A stretch of 64,000 nucleotides of DNA, taken from NCBI RefSeq assembly GCF_000226115.1, contig NC_016457.1:8928001-8992000 (forward strand), in the 5' to 3' direction. Made by a program: the position numbers and the translations under genes. The notes under the pieces were generated by a model. That model saw only the letters and a program-made list of their open reading frames with translations. It was not told the DNA's origin and searched no databases. The stretch comes from Thermothielavioides terrestris NRRL 8126 (Eukaryota; Ascomycota; Sordariomycetes; Sordariales; Chaetomiaceae). Position 1 is the first letter of the stretch, and every line of letters starts with the position of its first letter. Shown one piece after another: positions 38,217-50,193 of this stretch.

Positions 38217-39763
38217 GTCTTGGTTGATGTCAGCTGGCGCTCGCTTCAGTCGACCGACCGACGCGCGAAGTTACCGTACCTACCTGGGAGCAGTCGGGCA
38301 GCGGCGATCGTCGCGCCTTGAAGCTTGCGGAAGCTTGCGGAAGCGGAAAGCTCTGCTGTGGTTCACAAGGAGCGAAGAGAAATCGACAATTTGAAAGCAA
38401 GGAGTGATGGAATGTGGGAGCGCAGGAGACCGCGAGAAGCGTCACAGCCTGTGATGTTGCGTGCCCGCGGGCTACTTTGAGGGTTTGTCGGGTCAGAATT
38501 TTCTGCGAAGAAAGCCACGAAAAAGGCGAGGAAGAGAAGAATAAATAGGAATAGGGCATAGAGGCTAGCCACACGCGGAAAGGAGACCCGCGCGGAGAAG
38601 AGACCCGCGCGGCTGCGGCGTGTTTCCCGGGGCGTGATGAGCACCAAGCGGGTCCCCCGGCCCCGGCCCCCCTTCCGCATCGAGGGGTTCCGCAACAGGT
38701 TCCGGGAAAGAAGGCTCGGGAGCCCGCAAGACCGCCGTGGCCTGTGGCTGGGCGGCTCTGTCGACACGGAGCTGACTGAAGCCCGTGAAGCCCGTGAAAA
38801 AGGCGGAGGCCGTCGACACAGTTCTTGACTCAACGCTTCACGTCGGCAAGGAGGCAGAGAGACGACAACGTGAAGGCCCATTGACCCTGGTTACGCTCCA
38901 GCCGTGGTGCCATGTTGAATCACGCTGGATTCCTGGGTCTCGACGTGCGGTGTGCCCATAGGGTGCGATGACAAGGGAGCGTCCTTCACCGCTTTCGCCA
39001 ACAGAGGACGTCGTCACTGGCCGTCAATGGAAGATCTGAACTTGAGCCTTTGGCCCAAGACAACCAGGACAAAGGAGTCCATCCATTGCTTGGCATGTAC
39101 CGAGAGAGATCTGGCAGCAGGTGCGCGCAGCGGGTGGCGAAGACGAATCTGCGCTGCCATCGTCGACTGCCGAGTCCTCCACCCATAGCCGGCCCTCCGA
39201 GACCAGGGCAACGCCCTCAGGGACGGGGTCGTCTCCTGGACCGCTGCCGCCGCCCGGGGCGTCCTCGTGCTTCAGTAAACGAGGCATCTTGCGGCTGGGC
39301 TCCAAGGAGGGGAGTGGGAGGGAGAGAGGGAGGGGAGAGGCGGTTGGCGCCTGGGGATGTTGTTGTCAGTCCAACGTTGAGTCAACAACTGCTCCGGCTA
39401 GCCTCCATCTCATCAGCAGAAAGGTCGTCGGACGTTGAGGTGAGTGCCAAGCAAGGCTGGGCCTGCGGCTGAGAGTGGAGTGCTGTGGCTGATTGTGGTT
39501 GGCCGAGAATCAAGCAGTGCCCCTGCCCCTGACGGCCCCTTGCAGCGTCAGTCAGCCGCAAACGACGTCGCAGAAGAACAGAAAGGGCCGGGACATATTT
39601 TCACCTGAGCAACTTCTACGAGGGAAGGACGGAATTATCCAGTCGCTCCGGCGCAGTTTTCGACTTCGGTTCCCTTTTCGGTCGCAGGAAACCGAAGGTG
39701 GACTCAGACGGGCCGGCGCGGTGCATCGCTACGTTACTCCAACAACTCCGAACTCAACCCGGA
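38217..39763. other. Divergent intergenic region, 1.5 kb
   Basis: Lies between the divergent starts of the DNMT5-like and 2H phosphoesterase genes and should hold both promoters. No supported gene. It contains a tandem CTTGCGGAAG near 38,320-38,343 and repeated GACCCGCGCGG near 38,585-38,612. Confidence 0.5.
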
Positions 39764-41264
39764 ATGGCGAAGGTGCCGTTGGCGGACGCTGGGAACCAGT
39801 TCGAGGATCTTTCTGGGATCGCCATCAAGCCGGGCGAGAACCCTTACGATGCACTCATCAACGCCTGCCAAGGCTCCGCGGTAAGCCGCCCTTTTCTGTG
39901 ACCACCAGAGGCGAAGAAGAAAAGGAGACGAGAAGAGAAAGTCGGGGAGGAGGAGGGAAAGGGAAATAGGTGGCAGGATGCTGTTGGGCGAGAGAGCAGC
40001 AGAAACAGGGGGTGTGGGAACATTAACACGGGGTGCCGTCCTTGGGATGGTGCAAGAGCCGGAAGTTGAGATGCCAAGACCGGCGGCTATGGTTGTGTGT
40101 CTTCCGGGGAGGAGGCGTTCAGAAGTCGTCGTGATGCGTAGCCCTGGCACAAGGGAACCTGGAAGGGGCGAGTCGCCCAGGGCCGCTTATCAGGCTTGCT
40201 CTCCGCTTGGCTTCTGCGTTTGTTGGTGTGCTTGTGGCAGCAGCATCAGAGCAGCCGTGGGAATACGCCTACGGAATGGGCCTTGTCCGGCTGCTAACAC
40301 CGGTGACCTCATCTAGGCCAGAATCCAGGCCTTGTACGCCAGGCATCGAACGGCAAGGAACGCCCAGCAGCGAGATAAATTCCTCGCTGCCGAGTTTACG
40401 GGCCTGAGTATCGACCCTATCCTGCTGCGGCTGGAGAAGCCAGATATCGAGCCTGGCTTCCGGGATCCGCGGCACTGTCTCGTCTTCTGGGCAAGGCCGC
40501 CGGAGCACATTCTGAAGTTGGCGTCCCACCTTCAAGCTCTCCTGCAACGGGCGGCTCCCAGTAAGCATCTCGCTCTCTCTCTCTCGGGACCGACACGCCG
40601 AGAAAGATCGCTCACGCTGTGGCAAACAGACCTCTGGCTCATGCCTCCACACCGCATGCACATGACAACCCTTGAGATTGCTCACTCGAAGACCGCGGAG
40701 GAGATTGCAGACTTGGTGTCTAGCATCCGCCCGGCCATTCCGGCTCTGACGGGGCTCACGTTTACTCGACGGACTCGGCTTGTGAAGCCGATGCTCTCGT
40801 ACGACTTATCGGCCGTTGCCGTATCATTCCTGCCGGCATCCGGAGAGGAAGCACTGTCGCCACTCCCCGTACCGCCGTCGTCCTCGGACGGGGTTGCGCA
40901 TCTCGGCGAGCTCAACGAAAGCACAGCAGAGGGCGATAACTACACATACCACCATCTCCGGCGCGATGCCTTCAACATGGCGTCGAAAATGGTCCCCATT
41001 GCTTCGCGATACGTGGTTCCCAGCGCACACATCACGCTGGGCCGCTACCTGACCCAGAAGGACCACGAGACGGCCGAGCTGCGAGAACGCTGGATCCGGA
41101 CGATTGAGGACATCAACAAGTGGCTCGAGAACGAGGTCTGGGATGTCAAGGACGGCGAGTTCATTGGCGAATGGCTGGTCGGCCAGGAAAGGGGCCTCGA
41201 CGCCCGATGCGGCACGCTCTGGTACGGCGGTGGCCGGACCATCATGACGGGTGAAGGGTTTTGA
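39764..41264 (+). CDS. 2H phosphoesterase (RNA ligase/cyclic phosphodiesterase-like)
   Basis: Three exons (39764-39880, 40317-40560, 40630-41264) give 331 residues. The first intron is long (436 bases, branch CTGCTAACAC, acceptor ATCTAG). The second is 69 bases with no in-frame stop. Two H-x-T motifs define the 2H superfamily: HMTTLEI in the first half and HITLGRY in the second, each expected to supply one histidine to the active site. WLMPPHRM just before the first motif is typical of this fungal group. Relatives act on cyclic or 2',3'-phosphate ends of RNA or nucleotides; the substrate here is unknown. The start ATG was chosen because the frame further upstream lacks another ATG. Confidence 0.8.
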
Positions 41265-42697
41265 TGTTTCTGATGACCAGGGCGAAAACATCAAGAAGCC
41301 CTGGAGGGACGGGAGGCGTGCCTGACGGTAGCCGGTAACCCGTCCGAAGCTCTGTTGGTGTTGGTCCTTGGACGAGGGTTAGGGCTGAAACATTTGCTGG
41401 CGAGGAACCCGCAAACTCGACACGACGAAGTGCGGAGGTATTCCGCACAGAGTACTGGTTACACTCCACTAGAGTAGCGCGCATCTCTTTCACGACGACA
41501 CGACGGAATACACTACTACTAGTAGCCTTGCACTTCCTGTATGGAGTACATAACTGCGTATCTAGTGTCGAGGTGCTTTCCGTGCTGTGCACGATGCTGT
41601 GAAACAACTGATCGAGCTGACTGACGTCCGACATTGATCCATCCCATCACTGCCAACCCAACCCAGCGCTCCAACGGTTCGCTGCACCTGCACCCCAGAG
41701 CCTCAGAGAGCCGAGGAAGATAGGTCCCGCGGCCCCAAGGAACCTAGATACCCGGGTACGGAATAGTTTGCGCTAGTTAGCGGCCAGCTGCGCCACTTGC
41801 CGCTGTGTGGACCCCACTCAGCAGCAGAGCTTGTCTAGGTCGGTCCGCACTTCTGACCACACTGAGGTGACCGCCCCCGAGCTAGTGGAGGTGGAGCTGG
41901 GGCTTCGTGAGCAATGCAACAACAGCTTCGCTAATTAAAGATAATAGTCGATTCCCCGGCCTGCATCCTGCAGGACCTACGGAGTACACCACAGAGTCGA
42001 GGACTTGGCCAATCCATCGTTTTCCTCCCTCACTGCGAGTTTACGACCGCGCTTTCCGGTCCTGTTTGACGCAATCCTTCGCTGCGGGTCGCGACGCTGC
42101 CACCCGCCGAGCGCCGTTAACGTTAACTAACGCCTCGCACTGAGTGGTCGCCGCGGGCCCCTCCGTCCAACCCGGGGGTCTGGGTCGGTTGCGGCGCTGC
42201 CGTATGATGCAAAGGCACAGCAGCACCTGTGCGCGCCGCAATAGTTCCCCATACTGCCCGCGATACTCGAGTAGCATCCGCCAACCCGCATCAATCCGAT
42301 CACGTACCTGGTCGATTGCCTGTTGCGGAGCGCCCACCCGCCTTGGTCTTTGTTACAAGCGCCCCTGCTCTCTCCGCTCGCCGCCGACGGCCCGCCGCTG
42401 TCCCGCCCTTGCTATGATACGGTTGCGCCTCGGCGGTCGTGCACAAGATTGGACACTTCAGAGAGAAAAGGATTGTGATCAGGGCCGGGCCAAAACGCGG
42501 ACGGCAGGAGCGCACTTCAAGCTCCGCTAGCAACGGCCCGAGGGATCCTGACGGCTTTTGTCCGTGCGGGAGACAAGAATAACCTAGCCCGCAGACACGA
42601 CTGCGCGCATGCGTGCCGCCTCGTGGTCTCGCTCCCTCCAACGGGCCATACTCGCTTCCGCCCGCCACCGTTGCCGCCTCCTTCCGGCCCCTAGCGT
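41265..42697. other. Intergenic region and 5' leader of the Bud2-like gene
   Basis: 1.43 kb with no supported gene. Several short ATG frames precede the RasGAP start, compatible with a long leader, but none can be shown to be used. A GTTAACGTTAACTAACG near-palindrome lies near 42,117-42,133. Confidence 0.45.
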
Positions 42698-45600
42698 ATG
42701 CCGAGAGAACGGGGGCTGACGAGCCCCTCCCCAGTCGCCATGGACTCGAGGTCGTACTCTTACGGGGGCAGTCCTCACGGCCTCGCCGCCCCTCCTCTGC
42801 CCGAGCGCACGACGCATACTTCCGCGCTTCCTCCTCTCTCCGAAGCGCCATCGCCGCGTGGCCCCGAGAGAGCTTCGGCCGGCAACCTCCGCAGCGCCTC
42901 CCGGTCGACTGTCAGGGCGGTAACACCTGAGCCGGCCGAGGCGCCGTTCAATGGCTTGGACGAGAACGGGGGCAACTCGGCGCACATCCCTCGCGGCGTT
43001 GGTCCTGCGTCGCCGCACACGTCGCCAAGGTCCATTCCGAGCGCTGCGGCTGCCGGCCTTTCAACCAGGCGCCAGGGCGTTGTGTTTAATGACGCCTTTC
43101 CTGGCTCCCTGGACAGCGCCTCGACGAGCCCCCCTCCGCGGCCGACCTCCTTCAGGCCCAGGACGCACACCATGGATGGCGCTTTCCGCCAGCAGCTTAG
43201 CCCGTCCGTCGAACCCCGCAATCGCATGGGCTCCTTCTCGTCAGCCGCGTCTCTTCCCGCCAGCGACGATTTGAAGATGCCGTCCTTCCAGTCTCCGTTC
43301 GAGACGTATAAGCAGGCAGAGACGCAGCCGCCCGTCGCCGCCGTGCTTCCCAAGGACAAGAAAGCATCCGGCGCCAGGAGCCGCCTGACGAAGCGGTCGT
43401 CGCGGCCAAGCTCGCCTCTCTCCTCCCTCCCGCCATCCGTCGACTCCCTTCCGCTTCCCATACCGACTACGGATGCGAACAAGGTGCTCCTTCTCATGAA
43501 GAACTTGTGCGGGAGGATGCGCGGCGAGGTCGAGTTCCGGAAAGAAGTCGGTGGGCCGTGGCTAGGCGGCTTATGTTATATCGAGGAGGAAAGGGGGAGC
43601 TTGATGCTGGATCCCGGCGACAGCGGCCCCTTCCACACCGTTCTCGTTCCCGACCTCCGAGGGTGTCGCGTGGTGCCGGTGGAACGGTCGGACGAAGATC
43701 TGCAATGCCTCGAAATAGCCAGCCCGCAGCTCGGCGTGGCGCTCCTCCTGCGACCGCTAGTAGCTGAAGAACTCGACCTCTGGCTGGCCGCGCTCCTTTG
43801 CTGGCAGCAGTTGCGACCCCCCGGCGCAAAGCCCCAAACCGTGCGCCCCGGAAACGCCCCCGGCGCTGCGCCAGCGCGGATGGAAATGAAACGCCGCGTC
43901 TCGTCACCGGGCCTCCGGGAGCCTGCCATTATTAAGGTCGGCAAAGTCATGCTGTGGGACAAGGGCGCTGCCGTATCTCCGCGAGCCATCGTGAGGCGGC
44001 CCTCCACGCGCGATCTGCGGTCCTCCCAAACCTGCTGGAGGAGGGTGTCTTGCATCCTTCACGACAATGGCGAGCTCAAGATCATGACCGAAAACGACGT
44101 GACGGTGCTCTCCGTCATTGAACTCTCCCAGCTCGCAAGGTCCGCCATCCAGCAGCTCGACAAGTCCGTCTTGGATGAGGAGTACTGCTTGGCCATCTTC
44201 CCCACCTACTCATCCACATCAACTCAGCTGTCCATATTCAGGCCGGTGTACATTGCCTTGGAGACCAGGGTCCTATTCGAGGTTTGGTTCGCGCTGCTGC
44301 GCGCCTTCGCCATCCCCGACTTGTACACCATGGATCCTGCGAATGGTGGGCGCGTCTTTGAGGTGACGGACCTGCAGCAAGAACCGGCGGGTGAGACGTT
44401 CAGGCTGGAAAAGACAATATCGGTCCGAGTCACGGAAGCCAAATTACGCAGCCGGACCTGGACCGGAGAAGCGGGCCCTGCGGAGCGCAATGGGAAAGGG
44501 GCTGACCCGGACGCCCTCATTGGCAACTATCACGCCGAGGTCCTCCTGGACGGCGAGGTTCGCGCCAGGACGACGACCAAAATGGAAACCAAAAATCCCT
44601 TCTGGCGGGAGGACTGCGAGTTCACCGACCTCCCGGCTCCGCTGCCCTACTTGTCGATCCTGCTGAAGAGGGTCGATGAGACCACGGAGGGCTTCGCCCA
44701 CCACATTCAAGCCACCTTGGGGCTGTCAAAAGCCGGCAGCCTGGCCGAAGTGCTGTGCGGTTCCGTTGATATCCCTCTGCAGCAGCTGGACCGCGGGAAG
44801 GACCACGAACAGTGGCTCCAGATCTGCGACGAGAGACAACAGTCCATTGGCTCCATGCTGCTCAAAGTTCACCACGAAGAATTTGCCGTGCTTCTTCAGC
44901 GGCACTACCAGCCGCTCTCGGAACTTCTGCACCGTTTCGGCTCCGGACTCACGGCCCAAATCACCGAGGCGCTTCCGGGAAGCTTGCGCCGGCTTGCCGA
45001 AATCTTCGTCAACATCTTCCAGGCCTCAGAAAGCACCAGCGAGTGGATTATGAGCATGGTTGAAGAGGAGATCGACGGCATCGGGAACAAGACGTCCCTG
45101 AAGAAGCCGAGATCCAGCGGGCGTCTCAAGTCCAACGATTCCGTCGAGTCCACTGTCGACCGAGAGCAGATTGTGCGCGACCTCGGCAAGTCGCTACAAG
45201 GCGAAGCCAACCTCTTGTTCAGGGGCAACTCGCTGCTGACGCAGGCCCTGGAGTTCCACATGCGCCGCATGGGCAGGGAGTACCTGACCGAGACGCTCGC
45301 GGACAAAATCTCCGAAATCAACGAGAGCGACTCCAGCTGCGAGGTCGACCCCAGCAAGCTGCATCACGGCGAGGACATCCAGGAGCACTGGAATCAGCTC
45401 ATCCGGTTCACCACCGATATATGGGACTGCATTGCCTCGTCCGCCCACCGCCTGCCGCCCGAGCTGAGGCACATCTTCAAATACATCCGCGCTGTCGCTG
45501 AAGATCGCTACGGCGACTTCCTGCGCACCGTGACCTACACATCGGTTTCCGGCTTCCTCTTTCTTCGCTTCCTGTGCCCGGCCATCCTAAACCCCAAGCT

Positions 45601-46684
45601 CTTTGGCCTGCTCCGGGATCACCCCCGGCCCCGCGCGCAGCGCACGCTAACCCTCATCGCGAAATCGCTGCAGGCGCTCGCCAACCTATCGAGCATCGGC
45701 AAGAAGGAGACCTGGATGGAGCCCATGAACCGCTTTCTCACGGCGCAGCGCCAGGCGTTCAAGGACTTCCTCGACGCCGTGTGCGCCATTCCGGCTGAGC
45801 GGACGAAGACGCACCTGCCAGCACCCTACTCCACGCCCACCACCATCCTCGGCCGCTTGTCTCCCATGGCTCGCGAAGGGTTCCCCTCCCTCCCTTACCT
45901 CATCGATCAGGGCCGCAACTTTGCCGCCCTCGTCAAGCTCTGGGCCGACGCGAACCCCGCCACGGCCAGCGAGTCTCAGATCTACGAAGGCGACCTGCTC
46001 AAGTTCCACACCCTCTGTCTTGACCTTCACCAGCGCTCGATCAATTGCCTTGCGCGGATCGAGGCGCTTCGACACGCCGAAACGGCCGCGGAAGAGAATG
46101 TCGGCCTGCCCGATGCGATGGACCGCATGAGCATCGGCGATGTGCTCAGCCTGTCCGCCTACGGCGGGAACACGTCGGCGTGGCCCGAGAGCGAGGGGCC
46201 CCCGCCGGGATCGTCAGGAAGCGACAGGGACCCCTCGCTGTCCCCTCCGTTCGGGACCATCAGCATCAGCAGGGACCCTCGACACATCAGCTTCGGCCGC
46301 GACTTGAGTTCGAACTCTCTGCGCCAGGCCTCCCGGAGCAGCGAGGTATCCGCCACCCAGGCCGGCGGCGGCGGCGGCGGCGGCGGCGGGACAACCCGCA
46401 GCCTGCGAAACGGCATCCACCCGCGAAAGCTCCTCAGCGGGTTTATCCGCAAGACGAGGATGACCTCCCCCGACTCCCCGCCGGGAGCAGGGCCGACCAT
46501 GGCATCCCTGCCGGTCATCGTCAGCCAGGGCGGGCGCGAGCGTGACACAGAGGTTGACCAGGAGAACACCAAAGATCATGGCAAAGGGTGGGAGAGAACT
46601 AGAGATAGAGACAGGGAGCGAGATAAGGCGCCAAATCTCCAGGAGCCTAGGCAGGCAGATGCCGCCGCAAGGTCCCGAGCATAG
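42698..46684 (+). CDS. BUD2: Bud2-like Ras GTPase-activating protein (PH-C2-RasGAP)
   Basis: Single-exon frame of 1,328 residues; an ATG at 42740 (MDSRSYSY) is an alternative start. The first 260 residues are Ser/Pro-rich and disordered. Residues about 410-545 look like a PH domain. Residues about 565-735 form a C2 domain (YHAEVLLDGEVRART, KNPFWREDCEF). About 830-1070 is the RasGAP domain, with LLFRGNSLLTQAL holding the likely arginine finger near 841 and the hallmark FLFLRFLCPAILNP near 955. Bud2/Cla2 in yeast activates GTP hydrolysis by the polarity GTPase Rsr1/Bud1; a role in polarised growth is inferred. The C-terminal 230 residues are disordered and hold nine consecutive glycines encoded by GGC repeats near 46,364-46,390. 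Confidence 0.86.
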   Translation: MPRERGLTSPSPVAMDSRSYSYGGSPHGLAAPPLPERTTHTSALPPLSEAPSPRGPERASAGNLRSASRSTVRAVTPEPAEAPFNGLDENGGNSAHIPRGVGPASPHTSPRSIPSAAAAGLSTRRQGVVFNDAFPGSLDSASTSPPPRPTSFRPRTHTMDGAFRQQLSPSVEPRNRMGSFSSAASLPASDDLKMPSFQSPFETYKQAETQPPVAAVLPKDKKASGARSRLTKRSSRPSSPLSSLPPSVDSLPLPIPTTDANKVLLLMKNLCGRMRGEVEFRKEVGGPWLGGLCYIEEERGSLMLDPGDSGPFHTVLVPDLRGCRVVPVERSDEDLQCLEIASPQLGVALLLRPLVAEELDLWLAALLCWQQLRPPGAKPQTVRPGNAPGAAPARMEMKRRVSSPGLREPAIIKVGKVMLWDKGAAVSPRAIVRRPSTRDLRSSQTCWRRVSCILHDNGELKIMTENDVTVLSVIELSQLARSAIQQLDKSVLDEEYCLAIFPTYSSTSTQLSIFRPVYIALETRVLFEVWFALLRAFAIPDLYTMDPANGGRVFEVTDLQQEPAGETFRLEKTISVRVTEAKLRSRTWTGEAGPAERNGKGADPDALIGNYHAEVLLDGEVRARTTTKMETKNPFWREDCEFTDLPAPLPYLSILLKRVDETTEGFAHHIQATLGLSKAGSLAEVLCGSVDIPLQQLDRGKDHEQWLQICDERQQSIGSMLLKVHHEEFAVLLQRHYQPLSELLHRFGSGLTAQITEALPGSLRRLAEIFVNIFQASESTSEWIMSMVEEEIDGIGNKTSLKKPRSSGRLKSNDSVESTVDREQIVRDLGKSLQGEANLLFRGNSLLTQALEFHMRRMGREYLTETLADKISEINESDSSCEVDPSKLHHGEDIQEHWNQLIRFTTDIWDCIASSAHRLPPELRHIFKYIRAVAEDRYGDFLRTVTYTSVSGFLFLRFLCPAILNPKLFGLLRDHPRPRAQRTLTLIAKSLQALANLSSIGKKETWMEPMNRFLTAQRQAFKDFLDAVCAIPAERTKTHLPAPYSTPTTILGRLSPMAREGFPSLPYLIDQGRNFAALVKLWADANPATASESQIYEGDLLKFHTLCLDLHQRSINCLARIEALRHAETAAEENVGLPDAMDRMSIGDVLSLSAYGGNTSAWPESEGPPPGSSGSDRDPSLSPPFGTISISRDPRHISFGRDLSSNSLRQASRSSEVSATQAGGGGGGGGGTTRSLRNGIHPRKLLSGFIRKTRMTSPDSPPGAGPTMASLPVIVSQGGRERDTEVDQENTKDHGKGWERTRDRDRERDKAPNLQEPRQADAAARSRA

Positions 46685-47112
46685 CAGCAGGTTTGGGCCC
46701 AACCAAACAAACATCTACGCACCATTTCATTTGCACGGATTAAGGGTATGGAGCTGAGAGGAAGGAGTCGCGATTGCAAGTCCACGGGCTGCTTGCTTCT
46801 TGGATTTGAGGCCCTGGCACTGGCCCGGGTTACAATTCGTTCATGGGCGCTGCGTTGTTGCTTTGTTTATATGAAATGCTTTTTGCATTGATGGCTGCGC
46901 AAGCAGCGATCAGCTGGGTTCATTGGGCGGCGAGGAGACGAAGACTTTGAATACGAATGTCATTGTCCTGGATAAGGGCAATCCTGCCTAAAAAGCACCG
47001 ACACCGGCTGCCTCATGCTGGCCTAACTGCAGGAAATGCGTGACCCAGCGGATTGCTCGCTTACTATGGAGCTTAGACATACCGTGACTGCTTGCCAGAT
47101 GCACTCATTCCC
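46685..47112. other. Convergent 3' region
   Basis: 428 bases between the Bud2-like stop and the cyclophilin stop, transcribed toward each other. No gene seen; expected to hold both 3' UTRs. Confidence 0.5.
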
Positions 47113-48302
47113 TCAGCTGAAGAACTTCTTGTAGGCAGCCTTCTCCTTGGCCAGCCTCGCAGCAGCAGCCTTCTTGACCGCAGCAAGCTCAGCGTTGATG
47201 GCCGCATCCTCCGGCGCGAGCTTCTTGGCCTGCTCCAGGCTCTCGAGCGCAGAATCCTCATCCTTCAAGCGCACCATGGCGTAGCCGCGGCGGTAGAGCG
47301 CCTTAGCTTTGTCCTTGTCTGAGATGCTCGAGACGGCAAGCGCATTGTCCGCAGAGCGGACCGTCTCGTCCCACGCGCCGAGCTTGAGGTTCATCAAAGC
47401 CGAGTTGCTGTTCAAGGTGACCCGCAGGGCGTCCATCTGGTCCTTGGTACCCTCCGGTTCCTTGTCCAGGTCGGGGTCCTCGTTCAGGTACCGCAGGCCC
47501 TTCTGGTATTTGTCGAGGGCTACGCTGAGGTCACCGTCCTTGAAGGCCTTGTTGCCGAATTCCTTGCAGTCGGCTGCGATTTTCAGGATTTGCGAAGCAG
47601 AGAGGACCTCGTCTCCCGTCACCATGTCCTCGGGGAAGTCCTCGTACTCATCACCATAGGCGTCGGGGGCCTTGGTGTCGGCGGCAAGGGCTTCCGATGG
47701 TGACAGCTCACCGCAATCGGCAATAACGGCATCTTTTGTGGGCTTGTCATTTTGAGTCCGGAGGTTCTCGATCTGGCGTACCACGGATTTTCCGCTAAGC
47801 ACCTCGCCGAACACAACGTGCTTGCCATCGAGGTGGGGGGTCGGAACGGTGGTGATGAAGAACTGCGAGCCATTGGTGCCTATGACGCGGGTGTTAGCAA
47901 AGAAAGTGCGTCAGAAATAGAAGTAGAGCGGCGGAGTAACCCACCAGGGCCAGCATTGGCCATCGACAGAAGGAAGGGACGGTCGTGCTTCAGCTCAAAG
48001 TTTTCGTCTTCGAACTTGGCGCCGTAGATGGACTCGCCGCCAGTGCCATTGCCAGCCGTGAAGTCGCCGCCTTGGATCATGAACTGCTTGATAACGCGGT
48101 GGAAGATTGAGCCCTTGTAGTGTAGCGGCTTGCCCGCCTTGCCGACACCTTTCTCGCCGGTGCACAGGGCGCGGAAGTTCTCAGCAGTCTTGGGGACGAC
48201 ATCGTTGTACAGCTCGAACGTGATGCGCCCAACCGGCTTTCCACCGATGGTGATATCGAAGAAGACGCGGCTGCGCGCTTTCTTGTCCTCGTCGGTGCTC
48301 AT
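47113..48302 (-). CDS. CPR6: Cyp40-type peptidyl-prolyl cis-trans isomerase (Hsp90 co-chaperone)
   Basis: Two exons, 48302-47945 and 47879-47113, give 374 residues. The 65-base intron (donor GTGGGT, acceptor CATAG) restores the invariant [12 protein letters not shown] stretch. Residues 1 to about 175 form a cyclophilin domain with the catalytic FHRV and FMIQGGDF motifs. A His stands in [12 protein letters not shown] where cyclophilin A has its cyclosporin-binding Trp, as in Cyp40. Residues about 215-365 are three TPR repeats that bind the Hsp90 C-terminus, and the end is KKFFS. The frame is open upstream only from GTG, so the ATG of MSTDEDKK is the start. Cytosolic chaperone partner. Confidence 0.93.
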
Positions 48303-49466
48303 GTTGACGCGATTCGACTCGGGCTGATTCTGCACTTCAAGGACGGCTTCTCAACAGCAGGATCTTGAGCAAGGGACTTCCTGTCAGTATGCCGTACACG
48401 AAGCCAGAAACGTCGCCAACAGCCGAAAAGCAGCAAGAAGTGAAGATCATTGGCGTGACAATAACGCCAGATGCCTCGAAGCAGGAGTCGCAGGAGAATT
48501 GCCCGGGTGTTACTTACGCTTGATCAAGCACGGGTTGTCTGCTGCCCTGGGCTGTTTACTTGCTACGTGGGTTGCTCGTGGGTGCAGGAAACTCGGGTCA
48601 GTCAACAGCAATTTGTTTCTGTTTCGGCTTCTCCCAATTCAAAGCAAGAATCTGGGGACAAGAACTATGGCCAACGCGGAAGTTGCGATCTATCTACGGG
48701 CGACAGCACAAACTCCTGCCAGCACGCCCGAGGCAACGAGGCTTCTTGAAGCTTCGATGTGGTGGGGCTGTCAAGGTGCCTTTGATGAGGGGCATACTGA
48801 GACGGGGAGCTGCACCAGCCGCAGCGCTCTAACCGAGTCGGGAGAAGGCGGTGTGCTTGGCGCAGCGCGCCTAGCACCGAAATGAATACGTTACGTTACC
48901 CCTGTCCTCTGTACGCCGCACAGGCATTCCATCCCGTACGCTGAATTCTGCAACCAGTAAGATACCTATTCAGGGAACAAGAAGGGCGGACAGGACGATG
49001 TCTTGGGAACCGCGCCTACATAAGGTACAGCTGTACTACCATGTATCAAGAGCTTTACCTCTCCAAAGCAACTAAGAAGGTTCTCGGTAACAGGGAATGT
49101 GAAATCTATGAGCTATACGCTGAAACGAGCTTACCGAATATACCCTGCCCAGAGTACTCTGCGAAGCTGCCTCGTCTTCACATTCTCCCCCGACCTGGGA
49201 CACCCTGAAACAAAAGCGGCTCCAACACGACCCCTCGTCATCCGGAGGGGCATCGTACCAGGCTCTTGAAGCTTGTTTTCGGGAACAAGCAGATAAGTAT
49301 CCTTCGTTTCGGTGGCGCTGAGGGGGATGGAAACCTGGCATTCCTGCGTAACCTGAACACATCTTGTTTGTTGTTGCTGTCCCAAGGACCAGTTAAGACA
49401 GACATCCGAGTTTGTGGCAGTGCATCCGTAGCCGAAGCAGCGCACTGGTCATGTTTGTCAAGTTGG
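48303..49466. other. Intergenic region, 1.16 kb
   Basis: Between two minus-strand genes: promoter and 5' UTR of the cyclophilin gene at the left, 3' UTR of the deacylase gene at the right. Frames are short and unrecognisable. Confidence 0.5.
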
Positions 49467-50193
49467 CTAAGAGTCTCCCTTTGCGTTCGTTTCCTCCGTA
49501 CCCTGCTTCGGATGCGCCGACAGCTCGAGAGTCACCTTCGCACGGTCAGCATACCTGAGTGGAAGCACGAGGGGCCGCAGCGAGCTCTAACCGGTCCGTC
49601 GTTGACTAATGCAACCTGCATCATTGCTTGAAACACGCCGTTCTTCACCCTGTCGGCCATGTACCCTTCCTGCACCTTGGCGAAGAAGTGCTGGTACAGT
49701 CTCTTGGCCTCTTCTCCGCCCATTGCCCCGTGGAAGTCGGGCTTGCTGCCCTTTTTTGTCGATGCGAGAAGCGTGAACTGAGAGACTGCGAGCAACCGTT
49801 AGATCCCGTGTCGAGGGTCCAAGACCGATGCAGACCGCTCTCACCGCAGAGGACTTCGCCGTTGATATCCCGGACGTTTTTCTTCCACTAATTCCATCCT
49901 GTTAGAACAGTCGGGGCCACGGGACGATGTGGTGCAAGGAGCGAACTCACCCGTCCCCCGGACTCGTCATCCCATAGCTTTAACTTCAGCACCTTGGCAG
50001 CTAAGCTTTCGGCCTCCTTTTCGGTGTCCCCGGGCGCCACGGCCGCGAATACAAGCACGCCTTTGCCGATCGAAGAGACGAGCTCCTGGTCTACCGTAAC
50101 CGAGGCCGAAAGGACCCGCTGAAGAATGGCTGATTATTGAATAAGAATGCCCCCGCCCGGCATGTCCTCGGGGCTTTGGCACATACCTTTCAT
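49467..50193 (-). CDS. DTD1: D-aminoacyl-tRNA deacylase (Dtd1)
   Basis: Five exons: 50193-50187, 50129-49951, 49887-49845, 49785-49592 and 49535-49467, giving 163 residues against 150 for yeast. The first coding exon is only 7 bases (ATGAAAG). The joined protein begins MKAILQRVLSASVTVD and continues with ISSIGKG-like and LKLWDDESGGR segments typical of the family. The key motif SQFTLLASTKKG and the C-terminal NDGPVT motif, the two that form the active site at the dimer interface, are both intact; the second spans an intron. The enzyme clears D-amino acids (and glycine mischarged on tRNA-Ala) from tRNA. The remaining C-terminal residues are poorly conserved. Confidence 0.9.

Noticed and set aside
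42775..43497. 240-codon minus-strand frame under the Bud2-like gene
   Set aside because: Antisense shadow of a Ser/Pro-rich coding region.
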